Positions 37,535 to 50,295 of a stretch of DNA of 64,000 nt are shown here, in pieces. The stretch's first letter is position 1, and the number at the start of each line of letters is the position of its first letter. The notes under the pieces were generated by a model. It ran no database searches and was not told where the DNA came from. It worked only from the letters and a program-made list of their open reading frames with translations. Position numbers and translations under genes: made by a program. Source of the stretch: Nissolia schottii (taxonomy: Eukaryota > Streptophyta > Magnoliopsida > Fabales > Fabaceae); contig QANU01005108.1 of NCBI GenBank assembly GCA_003254905.1, positions 186,001 to 250,000 on the forward strand, in the 5' to 3' direction.

Positions 37535-37893
37535 ACTGGCAGATAAATTATCCAGTAATTGAACATCATATTAAAATTATAAACACAATAGCGACAAATA
37601 TATCTGTTGATATATGAAATAATATTTTTTATTATCCAAAACTACCAGTGGATTTATCCATCGATAATGAGACACACTTTCCCCTAAACTCTTACCGCCA
37701 TATAACTTTCATCAAAATCAACGGGTTAATCTGTCGGTAACATGCGATGAACATAGTATCTGCCGCAAAGACGATACCAACGAGTTATATATCGACATAT
37801 ACTTTAAATGCAAAATTTGCCAAAAACATCAAAATTAGTCAGTAATTTAACAAAATCCGCTGGAATAAGGTATTTTTTTTTTCCTAGTAGTAC
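37535..37893 (+). mobile_element. Probable CACTA subterminal repeats and 3' end
   Basis: Short words such as CAGTGGATTTATCC, CGGGTTAATCTGTCGGTAA and TCAGTAATTTAAC occur in both orientations, as in CACTA subterminal regions. The stretch ends TTTTTTCCTAGTAGT, a decayed form of the TTTCTTGTAGTG terminus. It lies just downstream of the DUF4216-like remnant, so both likely belong to one element. Confidence 0.55.
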
Positions 37894-38914
37894 AACTAAC
37901 CACCTCGGGGATTATGAACCATAAGATATTAAGTGGAATGAACCTTGTATGTTGCCACCTTGTAAAATGCCTTAAGTGGCATACTTCAGTATGATGATAT
38001 TAGTAGTGGAGTTTTACCCCACTAAGAGACTTCATCTTCTCACTCTCTTTATTTATCTGTATTGCTGTTCAAACTTAAATGGTGTTGTGACTCATAATTG
38101 TAGGGATGGAGCTAAGACCTACAACTACTAGTTATCAATTCATACTATGAAATTTTATCTCTAATAAAAATCTCTTATTCTGTCAAATTCTTTCTCTATA
38201 GAATTATCTCTCTCTAAGTTCTATCTCTCACACTAAAACACACACTCTTTTTCTCTATAATTCTTTAAACTTCACCGTCTTATAATTCTATTCTCTCTTT
38301 TTCTCTGTAAAACTATCTCTTCTAAAATTCTTTCTCTAAAAAATTTTCTCTTTAAAACTCTCTGTCTATATCTATAATTAAATGGAGTATTTCTAAGAGT
38401 CATATAACAACTAATTATAATTACAAAAATCATTTGTTATAATATTTTTTACTATTAACAAATTTATAGTTTATCTTGAACAGATAATTTGTATGATAAA
38501 AACAAAATACGATTAAAATAATGATAATTTTTTTTTAAAAAAATCAAATAAAAATATGGCGAGTCTAAAATGAACCCCTAAATTTACGGAGCATAAATAC
38601 TAGTATACTACTGCAGATGTTATTGTTTGTCCAATAAGTGGAATGAACGTTGAAATGCTTTGATTTTTGCTAACGAATAATGTACAAAAGAATGTATAAA
38701 CTATTTGAAAAATGCATACACGTACCAATTATTACTTCCTATATATTCACATGAAAGAATATTAGGTTATGATTATATCAATGAAACATGTAGCAATTAT
38801 TTCTCGAGTAAAAAGTCCATACAAAAAAGAAAAAAGAAAGAAAGAAAGAAAAAAGTGACTCGTTTGTTGGTCTAAAAGTATGCTAATTAATTTCCTTGCA
38901 GAATTATCTCCCTG
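37894..38914. other. Intergenic DNA downstream of the DUF707 gene
   Basis: CT-rich, AT-rich text with TCTCTATAAAACTCT-like low complexity (38150-38380) and an AAAG microsatellite near 38832. Its right part should hold the 3' UTR of the minus-strand gene. Confidence 0.4.
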
Positions 38915-41900
38915 CTAGCTACCCAAGTCTAGGGGAATAATTCCTTTAGCCTGGTAATAGTCTTTTTCTGCATTAGCCATACGCTCTTGGAATATTGTCC
39001 ATTCTTTATTACACCTTTCCCTCACCTGATGCCAAGAAAATTAGTGCCTAGAAGTCAATGTTTCTATAATGCGTAAAGTAATTAAGCATGAATGTCAAAA
39101 ATTCATACATACCCCTTCCCACGGTGCCTTTCCATCTTCCGGTTGCCCCTATTATTGAATGACAATGAAAAGATCACCACTCAATCCATGTAACATATAT
39201 AGTTTACGGAAGAAAGAAAAAAAAGACAGTTGAAAGTTTTATATACCTGGTTCCCTAGTGAAGGAACGCTTTGGTGGACGATCCACTGAGTATCAACAAC
39301 ACCTATCTTCTGATGAGGAGTCTACGTGCAAACATAACACGTACGGGTGCGTTTGAATAGGCTTTTCAAAATATAATTTTGTTGCTTTATATTCTAAAAA
39401 AGTTTATTTTGCATATTTAAATAGGCTATTTGAGAAGTATTTTCATTTAATTATTAAAAGTACTTATAAGTTTGGTCGAATAGAAAAGAGCAAAAAGTGT
39501 TTTTCTATACTCCTTTCTGTTTTAATTGTTCAAACCCACAACGAAAGTTAATACTTGTCAAAGAAAGACAAACCACTAACCTCCACACATTTTCTGAGGG
39601 CAAAATCAAGACCCCATCCGTGAATTAGGTCATTCTGCAACCCAACATAGGAAAAACAAGTAAGATATGAATTGGTTAAATAGTTTTGAAAAAGTCAGCA
39701 AAAGTAGACACAAATAAACCCTGGACCTGTATCATATGCCATACACAACGCCATGCATCTCTGGAAAATACAGGAGCCATGATCTCAACAAATCTGGGCA
39801 TTTTTAAAAATAATAATCGAAGTGAGACACCCAATTTAAAATTCCGCCAGACAAAGGGAAGAAGAAAGGTGCAGGTCATTAATTAAGAGATAAATCCTTT
39901 AACATCTGCTTACGCAGCACAAGGTGGCACATGTGGATCAGGACACCAGCCATTTCTCTCCTTTGCATCCCTGCAAGAGGTTGACACAATATAGCTTAGG
40001 CTTAAAGATAAATAATTAAGAAAAAAATATTAAGTATACTGAGAATAGCTCCATAAGCAAAGGTAAAGAAAGACTAAATCTCATATAGCATTCACTTTGT
40101 GTCCTAAGAATAGAAGAGACAAAGACATTTGCGATCTAAATATGTTTAAAGGAGGGGATAGATTTAAAAAAACCACTTGAAATTATTCCTGTTCTAAGAT
40201 AATTATAAGCTAATTTTTGTACTTTTAAAGAGATAACATGTCTCTATTATACACTGTCTTTGTCTTTTCTGTCCTACTACTAGGATATGAATCAAACACT
40301 ACTTTATAAGAATCATTCAAAAATACCTTATCTAAACCGCCTTAAAAAAATTTAGCTTTCAAGACCTAGCACATTGATTTTATTTGATTCATGTAACCCA
40401 TTTCACTCAATGAAAGTAGACTTTGTTTATTTTTTTTATGCGACTTATTAGTTTATTGTTATTGTTGATGATGATTATGTTAGTTGTATGTCCTATAGCC
40501 AATATATTTATGAATAATTCTTATAAAATAAATGGTAGTCTATTATTTTTTTATCCATAATTTGTGTATTTTTATTAGAATAAGCTCATAAGATACTTGT
40601 TAGATACGTCATTCTCAAGGAGTTGAGAATATGAGTGACGAAGTAGTCTAGTACAAGATCTTTATAATAGTTCACGATCATAGGAATTCTAATTGGGCAT
40701 TATTATTCCGGAAATCGTCACCTCTATCTATTTCCATGATTATTATAGATACTAATGAAGATGGAGTGGTGAGTCTCATATCATTCAACATTAAATCTTG
40801 AAACAGATAAGTAGATACTTATATGATGAGTGTGTCGAACGTGACATATAGATAATGTTCACATGGTATTTTACTAATGTCAATGAAATATTATCTAGAT
40901 CGTATTAGTGCATATAAATCTTAGACCTGAGTTGGCATAGTTATCTTATACGTAAGTAACTATAGCTGGTTGTTGCTTGTATACTCGTGCTATGCATTAG
41001 TATTAGGGATCATGTTGATATAATTAGTTACGTAGTAAGATAGGTGACCAATCAAGAACAAATTCATTACCTCGAGTAAACGAGGATAGGTCCTATGGAT
41101 ATCAGGTTGTTCTTGATCATAAATCCTTGGCCAAAGAACATGGACTCATAGAAACGAGTTTCTAGTTTGTGTCCTATTGATCAAAGACTGGAAACCCAAA
41201 CAGTCCATGTGGTATCCATGACCTTGGCTAGATTGGGATATTGTAATGAAAAGATTTGATTGCATGGCAAATACGATCATTGGTTCATTAGAATGTTAAT
41301 TGATACATTCATCACTATTTGGGTAGTCATGACATGTTATGTTAGGTGTTACCCATGACTTATGAGAGTCAATGGTATTTTGGGAATTTTACTTTAAGTT
41401 TAGAAATGGTTTCTAGTAATATTAAAAGGTTGATATTATTATCTCATTGTCAATTAGTGATGAACCTAGTTAGTCACACACAATAGAGCACGTATCAGCC
41501 AAGAATGAATTAATTCTAATTAAGCTGGTTAATTAAGAATTAATTATAGAATTTGACTTAAAATTTGATTGCAAGGTTGCTAGCACATCTCAAAGTCAAA
41601 TCTATGGTGGAGGTCTTTTCTAATATATAGAAAGTCTATATTTTAGAAAAATGTGTCAAGCGCATTTTGGTGTTTTTTATGTTGAGTTAATATACGGCAT
41701 GTGATGACTTATATTTTATTTGTCAATTTTGTACCAAACAAAATTTATATATTCATATTTTTTAAATAAGAATTATTTTTGAAGTAATTCTTTTTAAATA
41801 AATTGAGATTTGATAGGAATTTTTTTTATTAGATAAATATCTACCATTCAATGGGTCAGCCCAAAAAGAAAAGTGATAACCTATTTATTTTATAAAAATA

Positions 41901-44900
41901 GAGAGAGGAGGCTCATAGCCAACGTGAGAGAAACCCAACAAACATTTTGTGCCTACAATTCTCTTGGAGCAAAAGTCAGTGACACTACCACCCACTGCCA
42001 TACACATCTGAACTGCTCGTTTATCTAAAGGAAACAAAGAACGAGACTAGGATTAAAAGAGATTAAAAGGGTTCTTTAGCAACGTGTTCGTGTGGACAAG
42101 ATAGAGGTTGTGTGTTGTGTGACTCTTGTTTGTGAGACAAAAATCAAGTTCTACAAGTCTTCGCTCCAAGAGGTATATGTCTTATGTCCCTTTATTAGAT
42201 TGATAGGTGCTTAAGCTATCTAAATAAAACAATGTGACACTAACCTTGTGAAATGAGATTTCATGAGTTTTCGATCCTATAAGAAACGTGTTCTTATGAT
42301 AAAATATTTTGTTTATCAATTCCGCTGTGTTCATCGATAGTTTTTTTTAACAAATTAAGTAGCGTAGACATATTTAACACGATGTTATGGGAGAAGTGAA
42401 AAATTAAAGAATGGAATTTGTTTAGATATAATGTAATGTAAATTAGTTGACTTGTAGAATTAAAAAATGTGTGTATATTAAAAGTTGCCTACTTACTTGT
42501 GGACTTCAACATCATCCCTTTTCATTGTCATCTGCCATGTAAAACTACTACTCGGATCTAGACCAGGTTGTGAGATCTCCAAACCATGTTTTCTTACCAA
42601 TTTCAAGTACCTGGAACAAAGAGACTAAAATTGACAAAAAATTTCACCAACACCTTGATCCTCATAGCACCGGGATGGGTTTGGCTTTTGATACTTACTC
42701 CTCTGCATCAAAATGCTCCACTCCTAGGTCCTCGTCCCAAATGAAGATGTACTCATAGGGAGCCACAATGTCAGGATGCAAAAACCGTTTGGCGTACCAC
42801 CTTCAACCAAATTTCAGGATGTTTATGTCAAATCTTGATGAATAGGGGTTGGAGAAACACTTTTCACAAGTTACGCTGTGGGGGAATAAAAGAGGCAAAA
42901 TGACTTTTCATACCTTAAATGGATTTATCAATTTGGCCCCTTAACATCAATCAATTTGATCCATATCTATTTTCTTTACAAATTTAATCAATTACATTTT
43001 AAATCGCTATCATCTTATTATTTTGTTACGTCTTTTATAGAATGACTAATTTGATAGTGATTTAAAATAAAACAAACCAAATTGATATAAAAATAAATAA
43101 ATAAACAATCAAATTAATAACAATTTAAAACTTAAAGAATCAAATTGATTTTACATACTAAGAGGCCAAATTAATATATGAAATAAAAGTGGAGACCAAA
43201 AAGGTCATTTTGCCTAAAAAATAATCCATCACCAAACACTAACCATTTAGTTTGCTTGCTTGCACTGATATGTATAACTCGCTTTGACCACTCAAATTGC
43301 TCCCACTCACTAGCCCGACCATCATAGTGAAACAAGACAATGGTGAAGTTTTGGGAGAACTGCCATATTATATACAGTCCAAGAGTGATGCAGAGAGCCA
43401 CAAAAAAGAGAAAAAAAACAGATTGGTGCAGGGAAGAAACTGAAATTGACCTTTTTCACTGCAGCATCAATATTGTTTCTCTGATCATAACCAACAGTAA
43501 AAGCAACAAGATACTTGGGTTTGATGATTAGGTCCTGCAAGTGCCACCTCCATCGAGAAAAGAGTCAGATTTGAGAAGGCAAATTGTACCCTGGCTAAAA
43601 ATGTCAATTTAGGTGCAAATCAAGTGACCATATTCAGTTTGCGTAGAAAAATTCTTTGGTAAACATAAGTCTACCACCTCGTGTGTGTGTGCAAGAATCT
43701 CTTGTCCATTAATGTTACATAATAAATGCTTTGTTAGAAAATTGTCTGTTCTCAATCAAGAACTGCTGACTTGAGATCTTTCAGTTACTTTAGCAACCAC
43801 ACCAAGTTTCATTTTCCAATTCTTGTGTTATAGACCATTTACACATTAAGGTGCAATGAATCACACACACCTGATTGGGATGGCCCCATAACCGTCGAAT
43901 GAAGAAATCTGAATGGGATCTGATAATACCAGGAGGTAGCCTTTCCGCACCACGAGGATTTGTAGGAACCCAAATCTGCATCACAATCAAATGATTGTAT
44001 GCAATTAATCTTGCAATTCAAGATAGTAACATTTGAAAGAGTATTAAATGTTTGTCTCAACCAAATGAAATTAAAGAATCTATAAACCGGGAAACCCATG
44101 CTAAACTATATTGACTTCCGGGAATCGATTTAAATTGACTTCCGTGTAACCAATAATTATTAGTTTATTTTTTAAAAATATGAGTTGATTTAAATCGAGT
44201 CCTATGTAAAAAAATGTTAATTATTTTTTATTTTTTAAAACAAAAGTCTTTTTAAATCGACTCTTCCTGTGTGAGCCCTATAAATAGGAGTTGATTTAAA
44301 CTTACATAATTCAAATTCTCCATCTCTCTAAAAAAATCATTTTCTCTCTCTATAAATCTTGTGGGGTTGATTTTTTGGTTCGTAGTATAATGGAACATGC
44401 AAATTTGATGTGTTTGATCCAACCTCGAGTAAACATCCACGTACGTAGATATTTTTACCACAACGTTTTTGTATTTCTATTTATGCCAGTGTTGTAAAAA
44501 CTTTGAACACTTTTAGTGCAAATGAAGTGTTTTATGAAATACCTTCAATGTTAGATTTATAGATTTATACATTTATAATTAAATTTTGGTAGATTGATAA
44601 GACAAATGTTAGGTTAATATGAGTCAAAAATGGTAGTGTAGATTTATAGGTAAACAGATAACTTGTTTGGTAGATTGATAAAATATAGTTATTGAATGAT
44701 TATTTTATTGAACTTGAATGTTAGATCTATAGAGTTTTTAGGAACTTGAATGCTATAGTTGTCAACTAATTGATCGATTTCACTGTAAAAGAAACTAATT
44801 TCGCAGCATGTTTTGCCGTATTTTATAATTTTATTTCGAGTCACTTTTCATGAGCGTCATTAGTCGTATACCCATTTTATGTAATTTTGAAGGCTCTTGT

Positions 44901-47900
44901 GTTGGAGACTCGACGATATGCAAATTTTCATGAGTTGCATCCGTTGATGGGACAGGAACTGCTAGTTGCAAGATTTCAGGATATGGCGTGCATCATGCCA
45001 GCATTCCAGTACAACAGGGCATTGGTCAATGCCTTGGTAGAGAGGTGGCATCCTAAGACCCACACTTTTCATCTACTATATGGAGAGTGCAGGTCACACT
45101 ACAAGACGTTGCAGTGATACTTCGTCCTTCTCGTTGAAGGTCAGGTTGTTGCCAGATAGACTGGAGATTGGTTGACTCACTTCGAGAGCAGGATCTAGTG
45201 GGCACTGTGTCAGGAGCTGCTCGGAGAAAGTCCTCCATAATAGTCCATAAAGGGATCCACTGTCTACCTTAAGTGGGTCCAAAGCACGTACCTTCAGGCT
45301 TCAATTGACCCAACAGGGGCAGGCAGACCAGTTGACGATTCTGCAGTGCACCTAGGCATACATTTTGTTCATGCTCGGAGGGTTCTTCTTGTGTGACAAA
45401 TTAGGGAACTGAGTGTACCTAAAGTTGCTCATGTTGCTTGAAGACTTGACATAGACGGGGACATATAGCTGGGGGTCAGAAGTCTTGGCACAACTGTATC
45501 ATGAGTGGTGTCGAGCTACCAAATTCATTGTGTTTGAGTTTGGAGGATATGCTGCGCTGCTACATATACGAGCATGGATGAGAATGCCCTTACTAACCCG
45601 TCCCAATGGACATATATTACCTTCCCGTTGGCTGTAAGGTACGTACAATAAAAGTTTTAGTTTATTTTGTTAGCTAATGAATATTAATGTATTTGAATTA
45701 TTGATTTCTAACATGGAATTGTATTTTTTTTCCATGTAGATGGCAATATGGTAAGATGAGCACTGAACCATCGAAGGAGGCTCGACTATAGATTATAGTG
45801 GCTAGCTTGACCAGCTCGGCGCATACGGGGTAAGCCAAACAAATTACCTTTCTATGTTTTCAATTATCAGTTCATTTATGATACGTTGATTTATGGTTGA
45901 GTGTAAAATATGTTTTATTTTAATTTTGCAATTTATTTGGACTTCATATAACGAGTCAGCTGTTCATGTGACGATACCTGGTTGGGTATACGACGAGCAA
46001 GCAATATGGGTATCAAATACCTCCTTTATCTACTTTGTTGTCGCTGAGTGGCACCATGCGGACCATGTGGTTTGACAATGCGGTGGTGCCCAGTGGATAC
46101 CCCGCCTCCCGATTGACATCGACTGGCTGCACACAAAGGATGCAAAGGGGGATGAAGGGACCAAATGGTGTGTATTTCATGCAAGATGACACGAGGTACT
46201 CCCTATCTGTAGACTCCAAGCCCTCCCTCTAGTACTTTCAGTTGTACGGGGACTCGACTTAGAGGTTTCTACAGTATGCTCCTGAGGATATTGAGCCAAC
46301 ACTAAGGGGTTGCTAGACGATGTTCCTCACGAGGATCAAACAACGCCACCTCTAGTTGTAATTCCTAGTCTTGCTCCTATCGGCATATACTACCAATTAG
46401 GAGGAGGGGAGTGACACGTGCATTCCAGCGCCAGTACGAAGACCCTGATGATTTTGACTTTGTTATCAAGGACTTTGATATTCCTGTGGATGACGAGCCC
46501 TCTAGTAGCAGCCATATGCGGATGCCGATTAGGATGACGAGTCGACCCAGCCGATAGATGATGGTTCTAGCAAGCACGCTATATAGTATGGTGGTGCTTC
46601 TAGCAGTCACTATGCAAGAGGGGAGGCATCAGTGGGGTTTTGGTAGTATTAGGAGGAATATCCCAGATTGTTGTTGCATCGACATTGTATGCTTCAAGGC
46701 TAGGCATGTTGACACCAGACTGACTTTAGGCAGGTTTTCTTGCCGAACCCACAAACTCCAGTGGGCGATGTCTATCGACCTCAACTCACCACTCTGAGAG
46801 TACAAGTTCATAGGCACCAAGGAGGATGTGGAGTTGGTTCGACAATTCTTGCTAACATCTCCCCATGAAGTGTTAGGCCCAGTGCTCCCCTTTGACATGA
46901 CTACCATGGAGCGGGATCTTCTCGATGCCTTGGAGCAGGCAACGTCTCCTTCGTCAGGCTCATCACAAGTTGATAATGGGGCCCGGGGGAGCTTGGGGAG
47001 AAAAGGGAAAAAATGAAAAAGGAAGAGAAGAGGAAGAGGAGGAGGAGCGTGTGTGTGTGAGGGAGAGTTGGTGAAAGGAGAGAGAAAGTGTGCATTTAAT
47101 ATGATGGCAAAAAAGTAGTGTACACATTGACTAACCAACAATATGCATCTTGTAAAAAAAAGTACTCATCTTTTCTTTTCCTTTCTTTTTTTTTGGACTT
47201 GGGTCATCATTTTATATATATTTTTACAATTAATAAAGGCGTTGGACAAATTTAAATGTCTTTCAATCACAATTGTTTGACCAATATGCCCCTCACATTT
47301 CACAACACAAATTACCCATTTTATTTTTGAACTTTTGATTTTTTCAATTTTATCATCTCATTCTGATTTCTTTAGTGTCCCTCAGGACAACTCACTTGCT
47401 AGTTGGACCATCATTTTAGAGAGTAAAGTGAGGGGATCTCACCACTGAATTCATAAAGTGAAAAGTGAGACACATTATTACTTTATGAATTTAATGATGA
47501 AATCTCTCATTTTACCATCTCATTCATTTTAGAGGATCCAATTCCTAGTTGAAAAGAATAATACTAAGATGTCAAATATTTTTAAACAATTTATTCATAA
47601 AGATGTTTGGTCCATGTGGATCCCACCACAATCGACTCCACACTTTTTTGAGTGGGTTGTATAAAGATTATTTAAAAATGTTTCTCATTGTGACATATGT
47701 TTGAAACAACTAATGAAGAAAGAAATAAAGAAAAAAAAGAGAGTTAGGAATAGGAGAAAGAAAAGAAGCAAAAAAAAAACATATATTTTGTGCGTTTAAA
47801 AATAGTTGTCTATCTTTTTATTTTGATTGTTTTAAAATAGTTGTCCACTTATTAAGTTTAAACATTATTAATTATTTCTTTTTCCAATGTACCCTTATTA

Positions 47901-48995
47901 AATAAACTCTCTTATAATTATCTATTCTAATAACTTTAACCACTCGCTATAAATAAGGACAATTAAGTAAAATAGTATTATCAATTGTTCTTTACTTTCA
48001 CATTTTCAATCATTTTCTTAATATCCGTGGAAGAGAGAAAGTGAACAACTATCTTAAAATAGTAGGAGTACAAAAAATATTACAGACTTATTTATTTGGA
48101 CTTCACTACATTGTGCTTAATTAGAAAACACTATTGGTAGAAATTGCCAATTAAAAACTCGAAAGGAAAAAAAAAAAAAGTAGACTTATTTAAGTTTGGT
48201 TATATAGACTCATTTATCATATGATATTTTCTTGACTCGTATTTCATTTATTATTAGATAAAATTTTATTGTGACTCATACACTAACATGATCTTCTAAA
48301 GTTATAAATAAATTGTATTTCACAGGAAATGAGTGCATGTACTTATTTGTCTTAAATATTTTGACACACGATCAAGTATAGAACACCATACCTTTGTCGC
48401 ATTCTCATTTATGTTATGAAGCCCTTCGGGCATGTATGTTTTACCCCTGAAAGAAGCCCAGGCATCCCAAATTGATTTGGTTGGAAGTTTGGAGTACTTA
48501 TCCTCAACATATGTGAGATCAATGGATGGGAACAGGCTGGATGGTAGATTCACCTAACAATAATTATGATGAACAATGGGACAAAAATGATTTAGTTGCA
48601 GTTTGATCACTTGAAATATATATTATGAAAGAGTAGTAATAATTTTGAATGATATGGCGAAAGATTATATTCACCTTAGTTAATGACGCAGTTGGAAATG
48701 ACACTCCTATAAAAAATCCAAGAACAATCCCAGCAAAGGCTGCTAAAGTGAGCCTCATTGTCTCATTCGGTTTCCTGCTATTTCCACTACAAGCCAAAAA
48801 AATTAACAAATAAATAAAAGATGAATTCATATCAGATCAGATCAGATAAATGTAGATATATTTTTTGAGTTTTTTATAATTTTTAAGGCATTAAAGATTT
48901 CTAAATCTCATTTTTCAATAAAAGATTTTTATTTTAGTTTTCATTAACGGGAAAGGAAAATATTCCAAGTCACACCTTCGTATGGGAGTTCCCAT
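38915..48995 (-). CDS. DUF707 family membrane-anchored protein
   Basis: Fourteen coding exons on the minus strand join in frame: 48995-48976, 48786-48675, 48553-48392, 43975-43871, 43534-43451, 43359-43244, 42800-42699, 42610-42497, 39970-39914, 39793-39727, 39634-39581, 39321-39247, 39148-39113 and 39025-38915. The product is 404 aa. A basic N-terminus precedes one membrane segment (about residues 19-38), predicting a type II protein. DUF707 hallmarks follow: VPTNPRGAERLPPGI, KYLVAFTVGYDQR, FHYDGRASEWEQFEWSK, FIWDEDLGVEHF (acidic motif at 222-224), EIMAPVFSRDAWRC and a C-terminal WIVHQSVPSLG. Function is not established; the acidic WDED motif and topology would fit a Golgi enzyme, which is inference. 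Intron 3 (4.4 kb), intron 8 (2.5 kb) and intron 6 carry insertions, yet the reading frame is intact. Confidence 0.93.
40478..42352 (+). mobile_element. Solo LTR (copia type) in intron 8 of the DUF707 gene
   Basis: It runs TGTTAGTTGTATGTCC to TTTTTTAACA (1875 bp), forms I associate with large copia LTRs. Near the end it has TCAATTCCGCTGTGTTCATC, as in many such LTRs. Flanking 5-mers GATTA and AATTA match at four of five bases, fitting an aged target duplication. There is no internal coding region. It is antisense to the host gene. Confidence 0.7.
42894..43214. mobile_element. MITE in intron 6 of the DUF707 gene
   Basis: It begins GGCAAAATGACTTTT and ends AAAAGGTCATTTTGCC, matching terminal inverted repeats. 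It is 321 bp, AT-rich, non-coding, and fills most of a 443-nt intron. The interior holds a second, looser inverted symmetry around AATTTGATAGTGATTTAAAA. The target duplication is unclear. Confidence 0.65.
44887..46380 (+). pseudogene. Plant mobile domain (PMD / MAIN-like) pseudogene in intron 3 of the DUF707 gene
   Basis: The plus strand, opposite to the host gene, shows the order of a transposon-associated plant mobile domain protein: ALVERWHPKTHTFHLLYGEC, then after a frameshift VTLQDVAVILRPSR, later WALCQELLG, and near 46.04 kb EWHHADHVVRQCGG followed by a HTKDAKGDEGTKW-type block. Frameshifts and stops (for example at 45115 and 45418) show decay. A TATA-like CCCTATAAATAGG at 44277 and the motif GATTTAAATCGA near 44190 lie upstream. 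The inserted DNA may extend from about 44.1 to 47.1 kb. PMD proteins occur both as host genes and in transposons; this copy is dead. Confidence 0.75.
47397..47561. mobile_element. Short hairpin MITE-like sequence
   Basis: The two halves are imperfect inverted copies: ATTTTAGAGAGTAAAGTGAG on the left against the complement of the right (AAATGAATGAGATGGTAAAATGAG). The inner stem is AATTCATAAAGT at 47449-47460 and ACTTTATGAATT at 47480-47491. Together they would fold into a long hairpin. It lies in intron 3 of the DUF707 gene. Confidence 0.5.
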
Positions 48996-49560
48996 AGTAA
49001 TCAATATCTGCTGAGTCATGCACTCATTGAGTATGAACCTTAATGACCCTGAGAAAGTAAGTAATGCATGTCAAAAACAGAGTAACCTAGTTGAATATCA
49101 AAACGATTAAGAAACATAAAATAAATACAAAACATAAGGCAGGCCAAGAATGACTCAGATAACAAAGACGAAAAAAAAGAAAATTAACACAAATGAGGAA
49201 ACGAGAAAACAACAACAACCCTTTTGATTCCTGCACAACCATATACGTAAGAGAGAATATATTTAAATACAAACAAACAAAAACAAAAATACAACATGAA
49301 TCGTTAGGAAAAAAATGCAGCGTACCGAGATGGATTCCTTGCACGCAATTGGTGAGAATGGGAAGGGAAGAGAAGAGAGGTACAACTAATGATGGATGAA
49401 TGAATGAATGAAGAGGGGGAAGGAGGTTAGGATTCGGTTTTGATGGTGACGTTTGTTGAAGTTGTTATATCATCAAATTGTTGTTAGATTGATAGTGCTG
49501 AAGAGGATGAGATTCTCTCTCGATCGATGTGGATGCTGCCGGCTTGTTTTGTTTAGTTTA
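48996..49560 (-). other. Presumed 5' leader exons of the DUF707 gene
   Basis: On the minus strand a leader exon ends ATCTCG at 49326 before a GTACGC donor. The next exon starts at 49048 after TTTCTCAG and contains the ATG at 48995. Upstream sequence (49340-49560) is CT- and CA-rich like a leader. The frame open at 49344 starts with GTG and is not the start. Confidence 0.5.
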
Positions 49561-50290
49561 GTTGATGAGGGCCAAAAAGATGGGAGAGATTGACTATGCA
49601 ACTCCTTGTCGATATGCATGGCACCTTATTGGGCCTTTCATTGTGGGCCACCACAACACCGCAAAGGCCCCACCCTAACTCTCTCATTCCTTACTCGCAC
49701 GTGGGCGATGATACAAAAATCAGAAACAAAAACAAAAAAAATAGGGAATGATATGATATATTCTTCCATCTTTGGCTGAACGCGTGCTCATAGGACATAG
49801 ATATAGTGTGAGAATTGATGCTCACTAAGAAAATGACCTGTTGCAACCAGTTTTGCATTTTAAGTAACAGGTAAACCTTACCTTTTAAAATTACCCGCAT
49901 CTAATAAAATAGTCAACATGCCCTTATTTAATTGCATTAAAATTCTTGTCCTAATTATCCTCTAGCTATACAGCATGTTTGGGCAAAGGAAGAAATAACT
50001 TTTTTTCTTTTAAAAAAAAATATTTTTAAAATAAGCATGATGTTTAGATAAATGTTCTCAAATAGATTATAATCTATTCTACAAAATTTAAGTTGTTTTG
50101 GTAGATAAAAGCAAAAGCTTTTTGAGCAGCACATTTAATGCTATATTTTTACTAAATTGATCATTACTATTAAATATTTTATAATATAAATAATAATTTC
50201 ATATTCTTTCTTAGTATTTTTACCATACAAAAGTAATGTTTTCATACAATCCAAATAAAATAGATTATCTTAAAACTATTTTTTAGTTGA
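49561..50290. other. Promoter region and flank of the DUF707 gene, no gene
   Basis: Non-coding. GGGCC motifs near 49635-49665 (GGGCCTTTC, GGGCCACC) could be promoter elements. The rest is AT-rich. Confidence 0.35.
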
Positions 50291-50295
50291 AGTAT

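Noticed and set aside
46629..47141. Minus-strand frame of 170 codons in the PMD region
   Set aside because: It is the complement of the decayed PMD insertion and low-complexity flank; no domain.
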